Shown: positions 30,308-39,269 of the stretch, one piece after another | Layout: each line of letters begins with the position of its first letter | How positions within the stretch are numbered: position 1 is the first letter of the stretch | NCBI RefSeq assembly: GCF_026262575.1 | Contig: NZ_JAPKFL010000001.1 | Coordinates: 124,001 to 188,000, forward strand | Direction: 5' to 3' | Source of the DNA: Streptomyces marinisediminis | GTDB taxonomy: Bacteria > Actinomycetota > Actinomycetes > Streptomycetales > Streptomycetaceae | Length of the DNA: 64,000 nucleotides | Program-made: the position numbers and the translations under genes | The notes under the pieces: model-generated | What the model was told of the DNA's origin: nothing | The model's input: the letters and a program-made list of their open reading frames with translations, nothing else | Databases searched by the model: none

Positions 30308-30703
30308 ATGTTGGACTGGATCGCGTCTCTCAGTAATCCGCAGCCGGTACTGGCTGTCTATGGGGACACGGTGCCGACCCTGGACGAGGTGCGCATCGAG
30401 GAACTCTGCCTAAGCGTGAATGGTCCTACGCTGCGCCTTCGCTTCGATCTCGCGGAATTCCCGGCCAATCCTCCTGTGAAGTGGCGGCGCGACCGTCTGG
30501 ACGTAGTACAGGTCGAGCTCGCCTTCGGGGGCCTGCGTGCGATCTCGGTTGATGAGTTCTCCGTGGAGTCGGTCTGTGATCTGAAAATCCAGAAGGATGG
30601 ACTGGTCAGCTTTTCCAGCGAATCCGACTCGGTGAAGTTCCAGGGCACGGCGGAGACGGCGACGATCCTGCGCGTTTCTGCGTATGCGATGGGTTGCGCC
30701 TGA
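30308..30703 (+). CDS. Imm50-like immunity protein
   Basis: A 131-residue cytoplasmic protein resembling Immunity protein 50: it begins MLDWIASLSNPQPVLAVYGD, continues with a beta-rich core FDLAEFPANPPVKW, and has no signal peptide. It presumably binds and blocks the nuclease tip of the toxin encoded just upstream. The ribosome binding site AAAGGAG overlaps the toxin stop codon, so expression is coupled. The first Met with this site is at 30308; the longer upstream frame is ruled out. GC is clearly lower than in surrounding genes, consistent with joint acquisition of tip and antidote. Confidence 0.85.
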   Translation: MLDWIASLSNPQPVLAVYGDTVPTLDEVRIEELCLSVNGPTLRLRFDLAEFPANPPVKWRRDRLDVVQVELAFGGLRAISVDEFSVESVCDLKIQKDGLVSFSSESDSVKFQGTAETATILRVSAYAMGCA

Positions 30704-30811
30704 TGCGGCACCAGGTTCGGCGTGTACGGCGGTGATCGTTCGGCTGGTGCGGTTGGTTCCGCGGTGGGGATTCGCTGAGGGAGTGCCTTGCCCGCGGCGG
30801 GCGGCCGCCTC

Positions 30812-31198
30812 TCAGGCGATCCAGGCCCGGAGGCGTTCGCTGAGGACGACGTCATGCGGCAGCCGCGGGAGCTCCTGCGCGTCCACCCGTCCACCCTGGC
30901 GCCTGATGACGGCGGCCAGGGCGTTCCAGTGGCCGACCGCCGCCTGCTCGTGCGTCTCGCCGTCTCCCGGCTCGTCCGGCCCGACCACCGTCCGGGCCGT
31001 CGCCTCGACGTCCTCCGCCGTGGTCGACGCCCGGAGGTCCACCGGGCCCGAGGAGGTCCAGCCACGGTCGTCGAGCACGACCAGGCCGCGGCCGTCCGCG
31101 AGTACGGCCTCAAGCCGTGCCGACACCGACATCTGGCGAGCGTCAGAGGCAGCGCCGTCCAGATCCGTGTACGTGACCAAGCGGACCACGTCGCTCAT
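30812..31198 (-). CDS. Small hypothetical protein
   Basis: A 128-residue acidic protein starting MSDVVRLVTYTDLDGAASDA, with ADGRGLVVLDDRGWT in the middle and a hydrophobic/basic C terminus LPHDVVLSERLRAWIA. I do not recognise a family; homologues probably exist in streptomycetes. GGGGAGGG serves as ribosome binding site for ATG 31198. It lies between the immunity gene and the sdaA terminator, on the opposite strand to the toxin. It may simply be a core gene bounding the toxin insertion. Confidence 0.65.
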   Translation of the reverse strand: MSDVVRLVTYTDLDGAASDARQMSVSARLEAVLADGRGLVVLDDRGWTSSGPVDLRASTTAEDVEATARTVVGPDEPGDGETHEQAAVGHWNALAAVIRRQGGRVDAQELPRLPHDVVLSERLRAWIA

Positions 31199-31213
31199 GC
31201 CACCCTCCCCTCG

Positions 31214-31252
31214 GTCCGTCCGCGCCCGGTGGGGGCCGGCGCGGACGGACCG
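31214..31252 (-). terminator. Hairpin after sdaA
   Basis: A perfect 13-bp stem (31214-31226 with 31240-31252) and 13-nt loop lie 67 nt past the sdaA stop codon and just ahead of the small gene starting at 31198. Confidence 0.65.
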
Positions 31253-31319
31253 CCACGATGATCGCCCCCAGGCCCCACCCCACCGGCACGTCGGCACCCT
31301 CGCGTGCGGGTGGGTCGGG

Positions 31320-32702
31320 TCAGCACTCGATGATGTTGACCGCGAGGCCGCCGCGGGCGGTTTCCTTGTACTTGACGCTCATGTCGGCGCCGGTGTCCTT
31401 CATCGTCTTGATCGCCTTGTCCAGCGACACGTGGTGGCGGCCGTCGCCGCGCAGGGACATCTTGGCCGCCGTCACCGCCTTGACCGCCGCCATGCCGTTG
31501 CGCTCGATGCACGGGATCTGGACGAGGCCGCCGACCGGGTCGCAGGTCAGGCCCAGGTTGTGTTCGATGCCGATCTCCGCGGCGTTCTCCATCTGCTCGG
31601 CGCTGCCGCCCAGCACCTCGGCCAGCGCGCCGGCGGCCATGGAGCAGGCGGAGCCGACCTCGCCCTGGCAGCCGACCTCGGCGCCGGAGATGGAGGCGTT
31701 CTCCTTGAACAGCATGCCGATGGCTCCGGCGGCCAGCAGGAAGCGGACGACCCCGTCCTCGTCGGCGCCGGGGACGAAGCGCGTGTAGTAGTGCAGCACG
31801 GCCGGGATGATGCCGGCGGCGCCGTTGGTGGGAGCGGTGACGACGCGCCCGCCGGCGGCGTTCTCCTCGTTGACGGCCATCGCGTAGAGCGTGACCCACT
31901 CCATCGCGTGGGCCTCGGGGTTGCCCTCGGTGCGCAGCATGCGCGCGGTCTTCGCCGCCCGTCGGCGCACTTTCAGCCCGCCGGGCAGGATGCCCTCCTG
32001 GCTGCTGCCGCGGGCCACGCACTCCTGCATGACCTGCCAGATCTCCAGCAGTCCGGCGCGGATCTCCTCCTCGGTGCGCCAGGCCTTCTCGTTCTCCAGC
32101 ATCAGCGCGGAGACCGACAGCCCGGTCTCCCGGGTCAGCCGCAGCAGCTCGTCGCCGGTGCGGAAGGGGTAGCGCAGCGGGGTGTCGTCGAGCTTGATGC
32201 GGTCCTCGCCGACGGCGTCCTCGTCCACGACGAAGCCGCCGCCGACGGAGTAGTACGTCTTCTCCAGCAGCGGGCGGCCGTCCGCGTCGTAGGCGAACAG
32301 GGTCATGCCGTTGGCGTGGTAGGGCAGGGAGCGGCGCCGGTGCAGGATGAGGTCGGTGTCGGCGTCGAAGGCGATCTCGTGGGCGTCGCCGATCTCGGTG
32401 GCGAGCAGCTTCAGGCGCCGCTCGGTGCGGATGCGCTCGACCCAGCCGTCGGCCCGCGCGACGTCGACGCTGCGCGGGGAGTGGCCCTCAAGGCCCAGCA
32501 GGACGGCCTTGGGCGTGCCGTGGCCGTGCCCGGTGGCGCCGAGGGAGCCGAACAGTTCGGCGCGCACGGAGGCCGTCTGGGCCAGGACGCCGTCGTTCTT
32601 CAGGCGGACGGCGAACATGCGCGCGGCGCGCATGGGGCCGACGGTGTGCGAACTGGACGGGCCGATGCCGATGGAGAAGAGGTCGAAGACGGAGATGGCC
32701 AC
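31320..32702 (-). CDS. sdaA: L-serine ammonia-lyase, iron-sulfur type
   Basis: A 460-residue single-chain serine dehydratase converting serine to pyruvate and ammonia. The N-terminal half begins [20 protein letters not shown], the family hallmark. The 4Fe-4S ligands are expected at Cys345 (EVGCQGEVG), Cys387 and Cys398 ([16 protein letters not shown]). The chain ends in Glu-Cys460, the C-terminal Cys that in the studied bacterial enzyme inserts into the active site as fourth iron ligand. It follows glyA on the same strand but a hairpin separates them, so expression may be partly independent. It completes glycine-to-pyruvate flux. Confidence 0.95.
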   Translation of the reverse strand: MAISVFDLFSIGIGPSSSHTVGPMRAARMFAVRLKNDGVLAQTASVRAELFGSLGATGHGHGTPKAVLLGLEGHSPRSVDVARADGWVERIRTERRLKLLATEIGDAHEIAFDADTDLILHRRRSLPYHANGMTLFAYDADGRPLLEKTYYSVGGGFVVDEDAVGEDRIKLDDTPLRYPFRTGDELLRLTRETGLSVSALMLENEKAWRTEEEIRAGLLEIWQVMQECVARGSSQEGILPGGLKVRRRAAKTARMLRTEGNPEAHAMEWVTLYAMAVNEENAAGGRVVTAPTNGAAGIIPAVLHYYTRFVPGADEDGVVRFLLAAGAIGMLFKENASISGAEVGCQGEVGSACSMAAGALAEVLGGSAEQMENAAEIGIEHNLGLTCDPVGGLVQIPCIERNGMAAVKAVTAAKMSLRGDGRHHVSLDKAIKTMKDTGADMSVKYKETARGGLAVNIIEC

Positions 32703-32770
32703 GGTGCGGACTCCCTGTCAGCTCGGGTGTGGAGCCGGTCGGTGGTCGGTGCGGGGGGTGTGTGGTGGGG

Positions 32771-32811
32771 GGCCGGGCCGCTCGCGCGGGGTGGGCGCGG
32801 GCGGCCCGGCC
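32771..32811 (-). terminator. Hairpin after glyA
   Basis: GGCCGGGCCGC (32771-32781) pairs perfectly with 32801-32811 around a 19-nt loop, starting 10 nt past the glyA stop. It may reduce readthrough into sdaA. Confidence 0.6.
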
Positions 32812-32820
32812 ACCGTCGGA

Positions 32821-34095
32821 CTACTTCGTCAGGCCCGGGTAGAGCGGGTGCTTCTCGGCGAGCGCGGTGACCCGCCCGGCGAGCGCCTTGGCCCTGGCCT
32901 CGTCGAAGCCGGGGAGCAGTGCCTCGGCGATGATGTCGGCGACCTCGCGGAAGTCGTCCTCGCCGAAGCCGCGGGTGGCCAGCGCCGGGGTGCCGACGCG
33001 CAGGCCGGAGGTGACCATCGGCGGACGCGGGTCGTTCGGCACCGCGTTGCGGTTGACGGTGATGCCGATCTCGTGGAGCCGGTCCTCGGCCTGCTGGCCG
33101 TCCAGCGCGCTCTCGCGCAGGTCGACGAGGACCAGGTGGACGTCGGTGCCCCCGGAGAGCACCGAGACGCCCGCGGCGCGCGCGTCCGGCTGGGTGAGCC
33201 GTTCGGCGAGCAGCCGCGCCCCGGTCAGGGTGCGCTGCTGGCGCTCCGCGAACTCCTCGGAGGCGGCGATCTTGAACGAGACCGCCTTCGCCGCGATGAC
33301 GTGCTCCAGCGGCCCGCCCTGCTGGCCGGGGAAGACCGCCGAGTTGATCTTCTTGGCGTGCTCGGCCCTGGAGAGGATGACGCCGCCGCGCGGCCCACCG
33401 AGCGTCTTGTGCGTGGTGGTGGTGACGACGTCGGCGTACGGCACCGGGTTGGGGTGCAGCCCGGCGGCGACGAGGCCGGCGAAGTGCGCCATGTCCACCA
33501 TCAGCAGCGCGTCCACGGCGTCCGCGACGCGGCGGAAGGCGGCGAAGTCGAGCTGACGCGGGTAGGCCGACCAGCCCGCGATGATCAGCTTCGGCCGGTG
33601 CTCGCGCGCCAGCCGCTCGACCTCGGCCATGTCGACGAGCCCGGTCTCGGCGTCCACGTGGTAGGCGACGACGTTGTAGAGCTTGCCGGAGAAGTTGATC
33701 CGCATGCCGTGGGTGAGGTGACCGCCGTGGGCCAGGTCCAGACCCATGATGGTGTCGCCCGGCTTGAGCAGCGCGAACATCGCGGCGGCGTTCGCGGAGG
33801 CGCCGGAGTGCGGCTGCACGTTGGCGGCCTCGGCGCCGAAGAGCGCCTTGATCCGCTCGCGCGCGATGTCCTCGATCACGTCGACGTGCTCGCAGCCGCC
33901 GTAGTAGCGGCGGCCGGGGTAGCCCTCGGCGTACTTGTTGGTCAGCACCGACCCCTGGGCCTCCAGCGCCGCGACCGGCGCGAAGTTCTCGGAGGCGATC
34001 ATCTCCAGGGTGGACTGCTGGCGGTGGAGCTCGGCGTCGACGGCGGCGGCGACGTCCGGGTCCACCTCGTGGAGGGAACTGTTCAGAAGCGACAT
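32821..34095 (-). CDS. glyA: Serine hydroxymethyltransferase
   Basis: A 424-residue PLP enzyme interconverting serine and glycine with tetrahydrofolate. The N-terminal IASENFAP and [15 protein letters not shown] segments are diagnostic, and the PLP lysine is Lys230 in [14 protein letters not shown]. It sits 44 bp after gcvH in the riboswitch-controlled operon, so here it probably consumes the methylene-THF made from glycine cleavage. Streptomyces usually have a second glyA elsewhere. A hairpin follows the stop. Confidence 0.95.
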   Translation of the reverse strand: MSLLNSSLHEVDPDVAAAVDAELHRQQSTLEMIASENFAPVAALEAQGSVLTNKYAEGYPGRRYYGGCEHVDVIEDIARERIKALFGAEAANVQPHSGASANAAAMFALLKPGDTIMGLDLAHGGHLTHGMRINFSGKLYNVVAYHVDAETGLVDMAEVERLAREHRPKLIIAGWSAYPRQLDFAAFRRVADAVDALLMVDMAHFAGLVAAGLHPNPVPYADVVTTTTHKTLGGPRGGVILSRAEHAKKINSAVFPGQQGGPLEHVIAAKAVSFKIAASEEFAERQQRTLTGARLLAERLTQPDARAAGVSVLSGGTDVHLVLVDLRESALDGQQAEDRLHEIGITVNRNAVPNDPRPPMVTSGLRVGTPALATRGFGEDDFREVADIIAEALLPGFDEARAKALAGRVTALAEKHPLYPGLTK

Positions 34096-34139
34096 GGTGT
34101 CCTCGGTGAGAGTCCGCGGGGAATCCGGAAGGCGGTGGC

Positions 34140-34517
34140 TCAGGCGCCGGTGAACTCGGTGTAGCCCGCCGCGTCGAGCAGGTCGTCCGGCTCCTCGGTG
34201 ACGCGCACCTTGAACAGCCAGCCGCCCTCGAACGGGGCGCTGTTGACCAGGCCCGGGTCGTCCACGACGTCCTGGTTGGCCTCGGTGACCTCACCGCTCA
34301 CGGGCGAGTACAGGTCGCTGACCGACTTCGTGGACTCCAGCTCGCCGCAGGTCTCGCCCGCGGTCACGGTGGCGCCCACTTCGGGCAGGTCCACGTAGAC
34401 GACGTCACCGAGCGCGTTGGCGGCGTGCTCGGTGATGCCGATGGTCGAGACGCCGTCCTCGGCGACCGACAGCCACTCGTGCTCCTTGCTGTAACGCAGG
34501 TTCTGGGGGTTGCTCAT
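34140..34517 (-). CDS. gcvH: Glycine cleavage system H protein
   Basis: A 125-residue lipoyl carrier that shuttles the aminomethyl group between P and T proteins. The lipoylated residue is Lys64 in [15 protein letters not shown]. The RYSKEHEWL start and [14 protein letters not shown] are typical. ATG at 34517 lies 64 bp after gcvT, in the same operon as glyA. gcvP is not in the window; in streptomycetes it is usually unlinked. Confidence 0.96.
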   Translation of the reverse strand: MSNPQNLRYSKEHEWLSVAEDGVSTIGITEHAANALGDVVYVDLPEVGATVTAGETCGELESTKSVSDLYSPVSGEVTEANQDVVDDPGLVNSAPFEGGWLFKVRVTEEPDDLLDAAGYTEFTGA

Positions 34518-34581
34518 GGTGCGGATTCTCCCGGATGAGGGGTGGTGACGTGGGGAACGGGGTGCCCGATGGGCGTGCGGC

Positions 34582-35745
34582 TCAGTTCTCGCGCCGGTAG
34601 AAGGGCAGCGCCACGACCTCGTACGGCTCGTGCTTGCCCCGGATGTCGACGGACACGCCCGGCGTGCCGGGGGCGGCGTGCGCGGCGTCCACGTAGGCCA
34701 TCGCGATCGGCTTGCCGAGGGTGGGGGAGGGGGCACCGGAGGTCACCTCACCGATCGTCCGGCCCTCGCCGTCGACCACCGGGAACCCGGCGCGCGGCAC
34801 CCGGCGGCCCTCGGCGACCAGGCCCACCCGCGTGCGCGGCGCCTGCTCGCGGGTGCGCTCGGCGGCGGCCGCCAGCGCCTCGCGGCCCACGAAGCGGCCC
34901 TCGTTCGCGGTCTTCTCGAACTTCACCACCCGGCCGAGCCCGGCGTCGAACGGCGTCGTGTTCCGGGTCAGCTCGTGCCCGTACAGCGGCATCCCGGCCT
35001 CCAGGCGCAGGGTGTCGCGGCAGGACAGGCCGCACGGCACCAGCCCGGCGTCCGCGCCCGCGGCGAGCAGCGCCCGCCAGAGCCGCTCGGCGTCGGACGG
35101 GTCGACGAACAGCTCGAAGCCGTCCTCGCCGGTGTAGCCGGTGCGGGCGATCAGCGCTTTCGCGCCGGCGACGGTGCCGGGCAGCCCGGCGTAGTACTTC
35201 AGCCCGCCGAGGTCCGCGTCGGTCAGGCCCGAAAGGATGCCGGCGGCCTCGGGGCCCTGCACGGCCAGCAGCGCGTACGCGTCGCGGTCGTCGCGCACGG
35301 CGGCGTCGAACCCGGCGCTCCGCTCGGTCAGCGCGTCCAGCACCACCTGGGCGTTGGAGGCGTTGGCGACGACCATGTACTCCCGGTGCCCCTCGTGCTC
35401 CCGGTCGGCGAGCCGGTAGACGATCAGGTCGTCCAGGATGCCGCCGGAGGCGTCGCAGATCATGGTGTAGCGGGCGCGGCCGGGCTTGAGCGCGCCCAGG
35501 TTGCCCACCAGCGCGTAGTCCAGCAGTTCGCCGGCCTGCGGGCCGGTGACGGCGATCTCGCCCATGTGGGAGAGGTCGAAGAGGCCGGCGCGGGTGCGCA
35601 CGGCCTGGTGCTCGTCGCGCTCGCTGGCGTAGCGCAGCGGCATGTCCCAGCCGGCGAAGTCGGTCATCGTCGCGCCGAGGGCGCGGTGGACGGCGTCCAG
35701 CGCGGTGCGGCGGGGCGGGGCGTTCTCGGACAGGGCGTCAGACAT
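34582..35745 (-). CDS. gcvT: Glycine cleavage system T protein (aminomethyltransferase)
   Basis: A 387-residue folate-binding enzyme that releases ammonia and transfers the methylene group from H protein to tetrahydrofolate. The N-terminal [31 protein letters not shown], and central [14 protein letters not shown] are diagnostic. ATG at 35745 lies 20 nt after the second glycine aptamer, with GGGAG as ribosome binding site. It is the first gene of the gcvT-gcvH-glyA operon. Confidence 0.96.
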   Translation of the reverse strand: MSDALSENAPPRRTALDAVHRALGATMTDFAGWDMPLRYASERDEHQAVRTRAGLFDLSHMGEIAVTGPQAGELLDYALVGNLGALKPGRARYTMICDASGGILDDLIVYRLADREHEGHREYMVVANASNAQVVLDALTERSAGFDAAVRDDRDAYALLAVQGPEAAGILSGLTDADLGGLKYYAGLPGTVAGAKALIARTGYTGEDGFELFVDPSDAERLWRALLAAGADAGLVPCGLSCRDTLRLEAGMPLYGHELTRNTTPFDAGLGRVVKFEKTANEGRFVGREALAAAAERTREQAPRTRVGLVAEGRRVPRAGFPVVDGEGRTIGEVTSGAPSPTLGKPIAMAYVDAAHAAPGTPGVSVDIRGKHEPYEVVALPFYRREN

Positions 35746-35764
35746 TCAGGGGCTCCCAGGCAGG

Positions 35765-35875
35765 GCGGACACGTCCTCCCCATCTGTCATCGGAACCTGA
35801 GAGGTTCGCCACAGGCCCGTACGGGCCACGGCTTGCACCTTGGGTGGGGCGGACCCCCGGCCGGGGGCCGTCCGC
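35765..35875 (-). promoter_or_regulatory. Glycine riboswitch, second aptamer
   Basis: Read on the minus strand, it contains CTCTCAGGTTCCGATGACAG and GGTGCAAGCC, the 3' glycine-binding elements. Closing stem GCGGAC/GTCCGC pairs 35870-35875 with 35765-35770. The 5' side departs from consensus and includes a GGCCCCCGG/CCGGGGG hairpin (about 35850-35870) that could act in the expression platform. Together with the first aptamer it forms the tandem glycine switch, expected to turn the gcv operon on when glycine is high. Confidence 0.85.
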
Positions 35876-35894
35876 TTTTCAGATCTGCCTCGCG

Positions 35895-35990
35895 CGCACG
35901 GTATCGGGGCCTGAGAGATTCAAGGGAGGACTTGCTCCTTCGGCGCCCCCGCGCCCTGGACGACCAGGGGTGCTGGGACTCTCCCGTGCG
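35895..35990 (-). promoter_or_regulatory. Glycine riboswitch, first aptamer
   Basis: The minus strand has the highly conserved GGCGCCGAAGGAGCAAG and AATCTCTCAGGC elements. The closing stem pairs 35984-35990 with 35895-35901. This is a near-consensus glycine aptamer, upstream of gcvT in the usual tandem arrangement, 19 nt from the second aptamer. Confidence 0.93.
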
Positions 35991-36182
35991 GGCTCGAACG
36001 GCCGGTATGAAGTTCGCGCGCTCATCATTGCACGGGAACCGGCCACCGGGGCACCCCGGACCGCGTGGGGTTCGCCGCGCCGGGGCCGGAGGGTAGTGGG
36101 AGGGAACCGGAGCGTATCGAACGGACATCATAGGAGTGGCCGCGCACAGTACGGTGGACGGCCCCGGGGAGGGAGACACGGC

Positions 36183-37292
36183 ATGACGCGGCACGGAACC
36201 CAGGTCCCGCCAGCCCCCGACACGCTCACGGCGCCCGACACGCCCCCACCGCCCGGGGCCGCGTCCGCACCGCCCGGCCCGCCGCCCGCCGCACCGCCCG
36301 GCCCGCCGCCGCCCGCCGCCACGCCTGCGCTGCCGGGGGCGCCGGCGCCGTCAGACGCCCCGCCTCCCGGCGCCGCGTCCGTGCCTCCCGGCACCGGGTC
36401 CGCGCTGCCCGGCGGCGCGTCCGCGCAGCCGGGGACGCCCGCGCCGACTCCGCCCGTGCCCGGCCCGTCCGGCGTGGACGCGGCTTCGCCCGCGGCGGGC
36501 GAGCCCTCGCCCGCCGGGGCGCGGGGCGCGCAGGTGCCGTGCGCGCCGGGTGCCGCCGGGTCCGTGCCCGGTGGGCGGGCGGGGCTCCCCGGTGCCCGGA
36601 CCGCCGCGCCGGCGGCCGCCGGGGCGCGGCCGGGGGTGCCGGAGCCGCGCGGCGGGGCCGCCGACCGGCCGGGCCCGGACCGCGGGCGCATCCGCGACCT
36701 GCGCGGTGAGCCCGGCCCCCCGGCCCTCACCTTCCCGCCGGGCGACCGGGTGGTGGTCTCCGGCCTGCCCGGCAGCGGCAAGTCCACGCTGATCCGCGCG
36801 CTCACCGCCCAGACGGCGGCCGAGGCGCTGCGGGCGGACTCGCAGGAGGTGCGCGAGCGCTGGGAGCGACGGCTGCCGCGCTGGCTCCCGTACGGCGTCT
36901 ACCGCCCCGTGGTGCGCGTGGACCACTACCGGCGCCTGCTGCGCGCGCTGCGCACCGGCTCCAGCGTCGTCGTCCACGACTGCGGGAACCTGCCGTGGGT
37001 CAGGCGCTGGCTGGCCCGTGACGCCCGGCGCCGGGGCCGCATGCTGCACCTGGTGGTGCTGGACGTCCCGGCCGCCGTGGCGCTCGCCGGGCAGGCCGAG
37101 CGCGGGCGCGCCGTCTCGGCCCCCGCGTTCGCCGCGCACCGGCGCGCCATGGCCCGGCTGCTGGGCGACCTCGCGGCCGGGCGCCTGCCCGCGGACTGCG
37201 ACACGGCCACCCTGCTCACCCGGCCGGCGCCGACCGGGCCCGCTGAGCCGACCGCGTCCACCGGGCCGACCCCGCCGCCCGTGCCCCGGTGA
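36183..37292 (+). CDS. P-loop NTPase with long Pro/Ala/Gly-rich N-terminus
   Basis: A 369-residue protein. Residues 1-180 are almost entirely Pro, Ala and Gly, probably disordered. Then comes a compact kinase-like P-loop domain: VVVSGLPGSGKSTLIRAL with a Walker A at about 200, Asp-rich contacts in RVDHYRRLLRAL, and VVHDCGNLPW as a likely Walker B-type segment. The domain resembles zeta-toxin/kinase-type AAA NTPases that are common and uncharacterised in Streptomyces. ATG at 36183 has GGGAGGG ahead. It converges with the secreted-protein gene, 6 bp apart. Function unknown. Confidence 0.75.
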   Translation: MTRHGTQVPPAPDTLTAPDTPPPPGAASAPPGPPPAAPPGPPPPAATPALPGAPAPSDAPPPGAASVPPGTGSALPGGASAQPGTPAPTPPVPGPSGVDAASPAAGEPSPAGARGAQVPCAPGAAGSVPGGRAGLPGARTAAPAAAGARPGVPEPRGGAADRPGPDRGRIRDLRGEPGPPALTFPPGDRVVVSGLPGSGKSTLIRALTAQTAAEALRADSQEVRERWERRLPRWLPYGVYRPVVRVDHYRRLLRALRTGSSVVVHDCGNLPWVRRWLARDARRRGRMLHLVVLDVPAAVALAGQAERGRAVSAPAFAAHRRAMARLLGDLAAGRLPADCDTATLLTRPAPTGPAEPTASTGPTPPPVPR

Positions 37293-37298
37293 CCGGCG

Positions 37299-38168
37299 TC
37301 AGCGGCCCGACCGCGCGCCCCCGTCGGCCAGGGCGGTCATGACCGCGTCCAGGCGCCGCAGGACGGTGTCGGCCGCCCGCCCGGTCCGCTCCGCCTCGCG
37401 CGCGGCCGACGCGTCCAGCAGCGCGTCGACGGCCTCCCGCAGCTCGTCCAGGGCGGCGTGCGCCGACGTGGGGGCCGCGGGGGCCTGCCGCTCCGGCTCC
37501 TGCGCGGTCACCGGAGCGCCGGTGGGCAGGCCGGTGGGCACGCCGGTCGGGACGGCCGTCGGCGTGCCGGTGGGCGTGGTGGGCGGGTCGCACGGGGGGA
37601 ACGGCAGCGTCGGGTAGGTGATGCCGACGTCCGGGAGCTGCACGGGCAGGCAGCTCGGGAAGGGGGCGGCGGCCGAGGGGCGGCCGGTGGGCTCGGTCGA
37701 GCCCACCGACCACTCGTCGAAGTCCACCCGCCACTGGTCCCGGGCGTCGTCCCACTCGACCCGCACGCCCTCCCGCCCGCCGACCTCCACGCTCTGCCGC
37801 TCCGGCCGCTCCCGCGCGTCCGGCGCGTCCTCGGCCCGGTCGCCGCGCGCCGGGGCCGCGTCCAGGGTGCGCCGCAGCCGGCGCAGGTCGCGGCCGACGT
37901 CGCGGCGGTTCTCGGTCATCTCGGCGGCGGAGAGCCGGCCGCGGGGCGCCTCCAGCACGTCGTCGACGAGTTCGGAGACGGAGGACATCAGCTCGCCCAG
38001 GTGGTCGAGCTGCCGGGCCCGGTCGGCCAGCGCCTCGGTGCCGGGCAGGGGCGCGGCCGCGGGACGGTCGGCGGGGCCGGCACCGGCGACGCCGACGAGG
38101 GTGAGGGTCACGGTTCCGGCGAGTGCGGCGGAGGCCGCACCGAAGGCGGCCTTGCGAGCGCTGAGCAT
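37299..38168 (-). CDS. Secreted hypothetical protein
   Basis: A 289-residue protein with a classical signal peptide: basic MLSARKAAFG, hydrophobic core to about 30, Ala-Gly-Ala cleavage region. The mature part has helical segments (DHLGELMSSVSELVDDVLEA, RRDVGRDLRRLRRTLDAA), an acidic central patch, a Thr/Pro/Gly repeat region PTGVPTGLPTGAP near 210-225 and a C-terminal helix. No catalytic motif is seen. ATG at 38168 has CAGGAG 8 nt ahead. The long upstream frame to 40577 is a GC-frame artefact. Function unknown; possibly cell-wall associated. Confidence 0.8.
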   Translation of the reverse strand: MLSARKAAFGAASAALAGTVTLTLVGVAGAGPADRPAAAPLPGTEALADRARQLDHLGELMSSVSELVDDVLEAPRGRLSAAEMTENRRDVGRDLRRLRRTLDAAPARGDRAEDAPDARERPERQSVEVGGREGVRVEWDDARDQWRVDFDEWSVGSTEPTGRPSAAAPFPSCLPVQLPDVGITYPTLPFPPCDPPTTPTGTPTAVPTGVPTGLPTGAPVTAQEPERQAPAAPTSAHAALDELREAVDALLDASAAREAERTGRAADTVLRRLDAVMTALADGGARSGR

Positions 38169-38317
38169 GGTTACGGCTCCTGACGGACGGTCCGATGCGA
38201 CCTCTCCACCCTCCGTCCGCCCCTTACCGCACGCAACCGTACGCTCACCACAGGTGTTCATCCGGGTGAGCGGACGGGCCCGGGCCGCCCGCGCGGTCCG
38301 CACCCGGGGCCCGGCGT

Positions 38318-38323
38318 TATCGT
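38318..38323 (+). promoter_or_regulatory. Leaderless-type -10 (TATCGT) for the first SseB-like gene
   Basis: TATCGT ends 7 nt before ATG 38331. Confidence 0.45.
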
Positions 38324-38330
38324 GCCCGGC

Positions 38331-39119
38331 ATGACAGCGCCCCGGCAGCACCCGCACCCCCCGCACCCGCAGCCCCCGCCCGGCGGCGACGGCTGGCCCG
38401 GCAACGAGCTGGAGCAGACCCTGGCCGCGTCGGTGGACGTGCCCGGCGCGGGCGGGCGGATCATGGAGGCGCTGGGCCGCAGCAGCGTCTACGTGCCGCT
38501 GCCGGAGGGCGGCGGCCCCGACAGCCGGGACCTCGACCTGCCGACGGTGGAGCTGGAGGGCGCCGCATACGTGCCCGTCTACAGCTCGCCGGAGCAGTTG
38601 CGGCGGTGCGTGCGGATGGCGATGCCGTTCGCCGCCGTCCCGGCGCGCGAGTTCGCGCGCGGACTGCCGCCGCACGTCGGCGTCGTGGTGAACCTGGAGG
38701 GCGTCGTCACCGTGCCGCTGCCCCCGCAGGCCGTGGCGGAGCTGGCCCGGGAGCCGGAGGGCGGGCCCGGCGTGCCGCGCGGCGCGCGGGTGCGGCTGTT
38801 CGAGCCGGACTGGCAGGAGGACCCGGTGGACTTCCTCACCGCGGCCGCCGGGGAGTTCGCCGGGCTGGCCCCGGTGCGGACGGCGCGGCGCGGCCTGGCC
38901 AGCGCCGAGGGCGACCCGCCCGCGCTCTTCGTCGGCGTCGAGCTGGACCTGCTGGAGCCGGACGCCCGGCAGGCCGCCCACGACGCGCTCGCGCGGGCGC
39001 TGGCCGGCCGCTCGGTGCGCTGGCCGGTGCAACTGGTGTTCATGGACGCCGCGCCGCAGGACCCGGTGGTGGGCTGGCTGCGGGAGTGCGTCCGCCCCTT
39101 CTACACGCGCCCGGACTGA
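38331..39119 (+). CDS. SseB-like protein, first copy
   Basis: A 262-residue cytoplasmic protein of the 'enhanced serine sensitivity' SseB type. After a Pro/His-rich start (HPHPPHPQPPPGGDGWPGNE) comes the SseB N-terminal domain: GRSSVYVPLPEGG near 45, AAYVPVYSSPEQLRRC and PFAAVPAREF, then a second alpha/beta domain. No enzymatic motif is evident; the biochemical role is unknown. GTG 38322 in frame is an alternative start. The tandem second copy follows after 150 bp. Confidence 0.8.
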   Translation: MTAPRQHPHPPHPQPPPGGDGWPGNELEQTLAASVDVPGAGGRIMEALGRSSVYVPLPEGGGPDSRDLDLPTVELEGAAYVPVYSSPEQLRRCVRMAMPFAAVPAREFARGLPPHVGVVVNLEGVVTVPLPPQAVAELAREPEGGPGVPRGARVRLFEPDWQEDPVDFLTAAAGEFAGLAPVRTARRGLASAEGDPPALFVGVELDLLEPDARQAAHDALARALAGRSVRWPVQLVFMDAAPQDPVVGWLRECVRPFYTRPD

Positions 39120-39269
39120 GTACAGTGGCCGGTTGGCCTGAGTACCGTGACGGCGGTGGCTGAGCAGCCGCGGCGGTACTCCGGCCGGGGCGGGTTCGTA
39201 AGCTGGTTGGATGTCGGGGGAGCACGTGGCGTGCCCGGAGCGGGACCGAAGCGGAGAAGGGCGGCGGAC

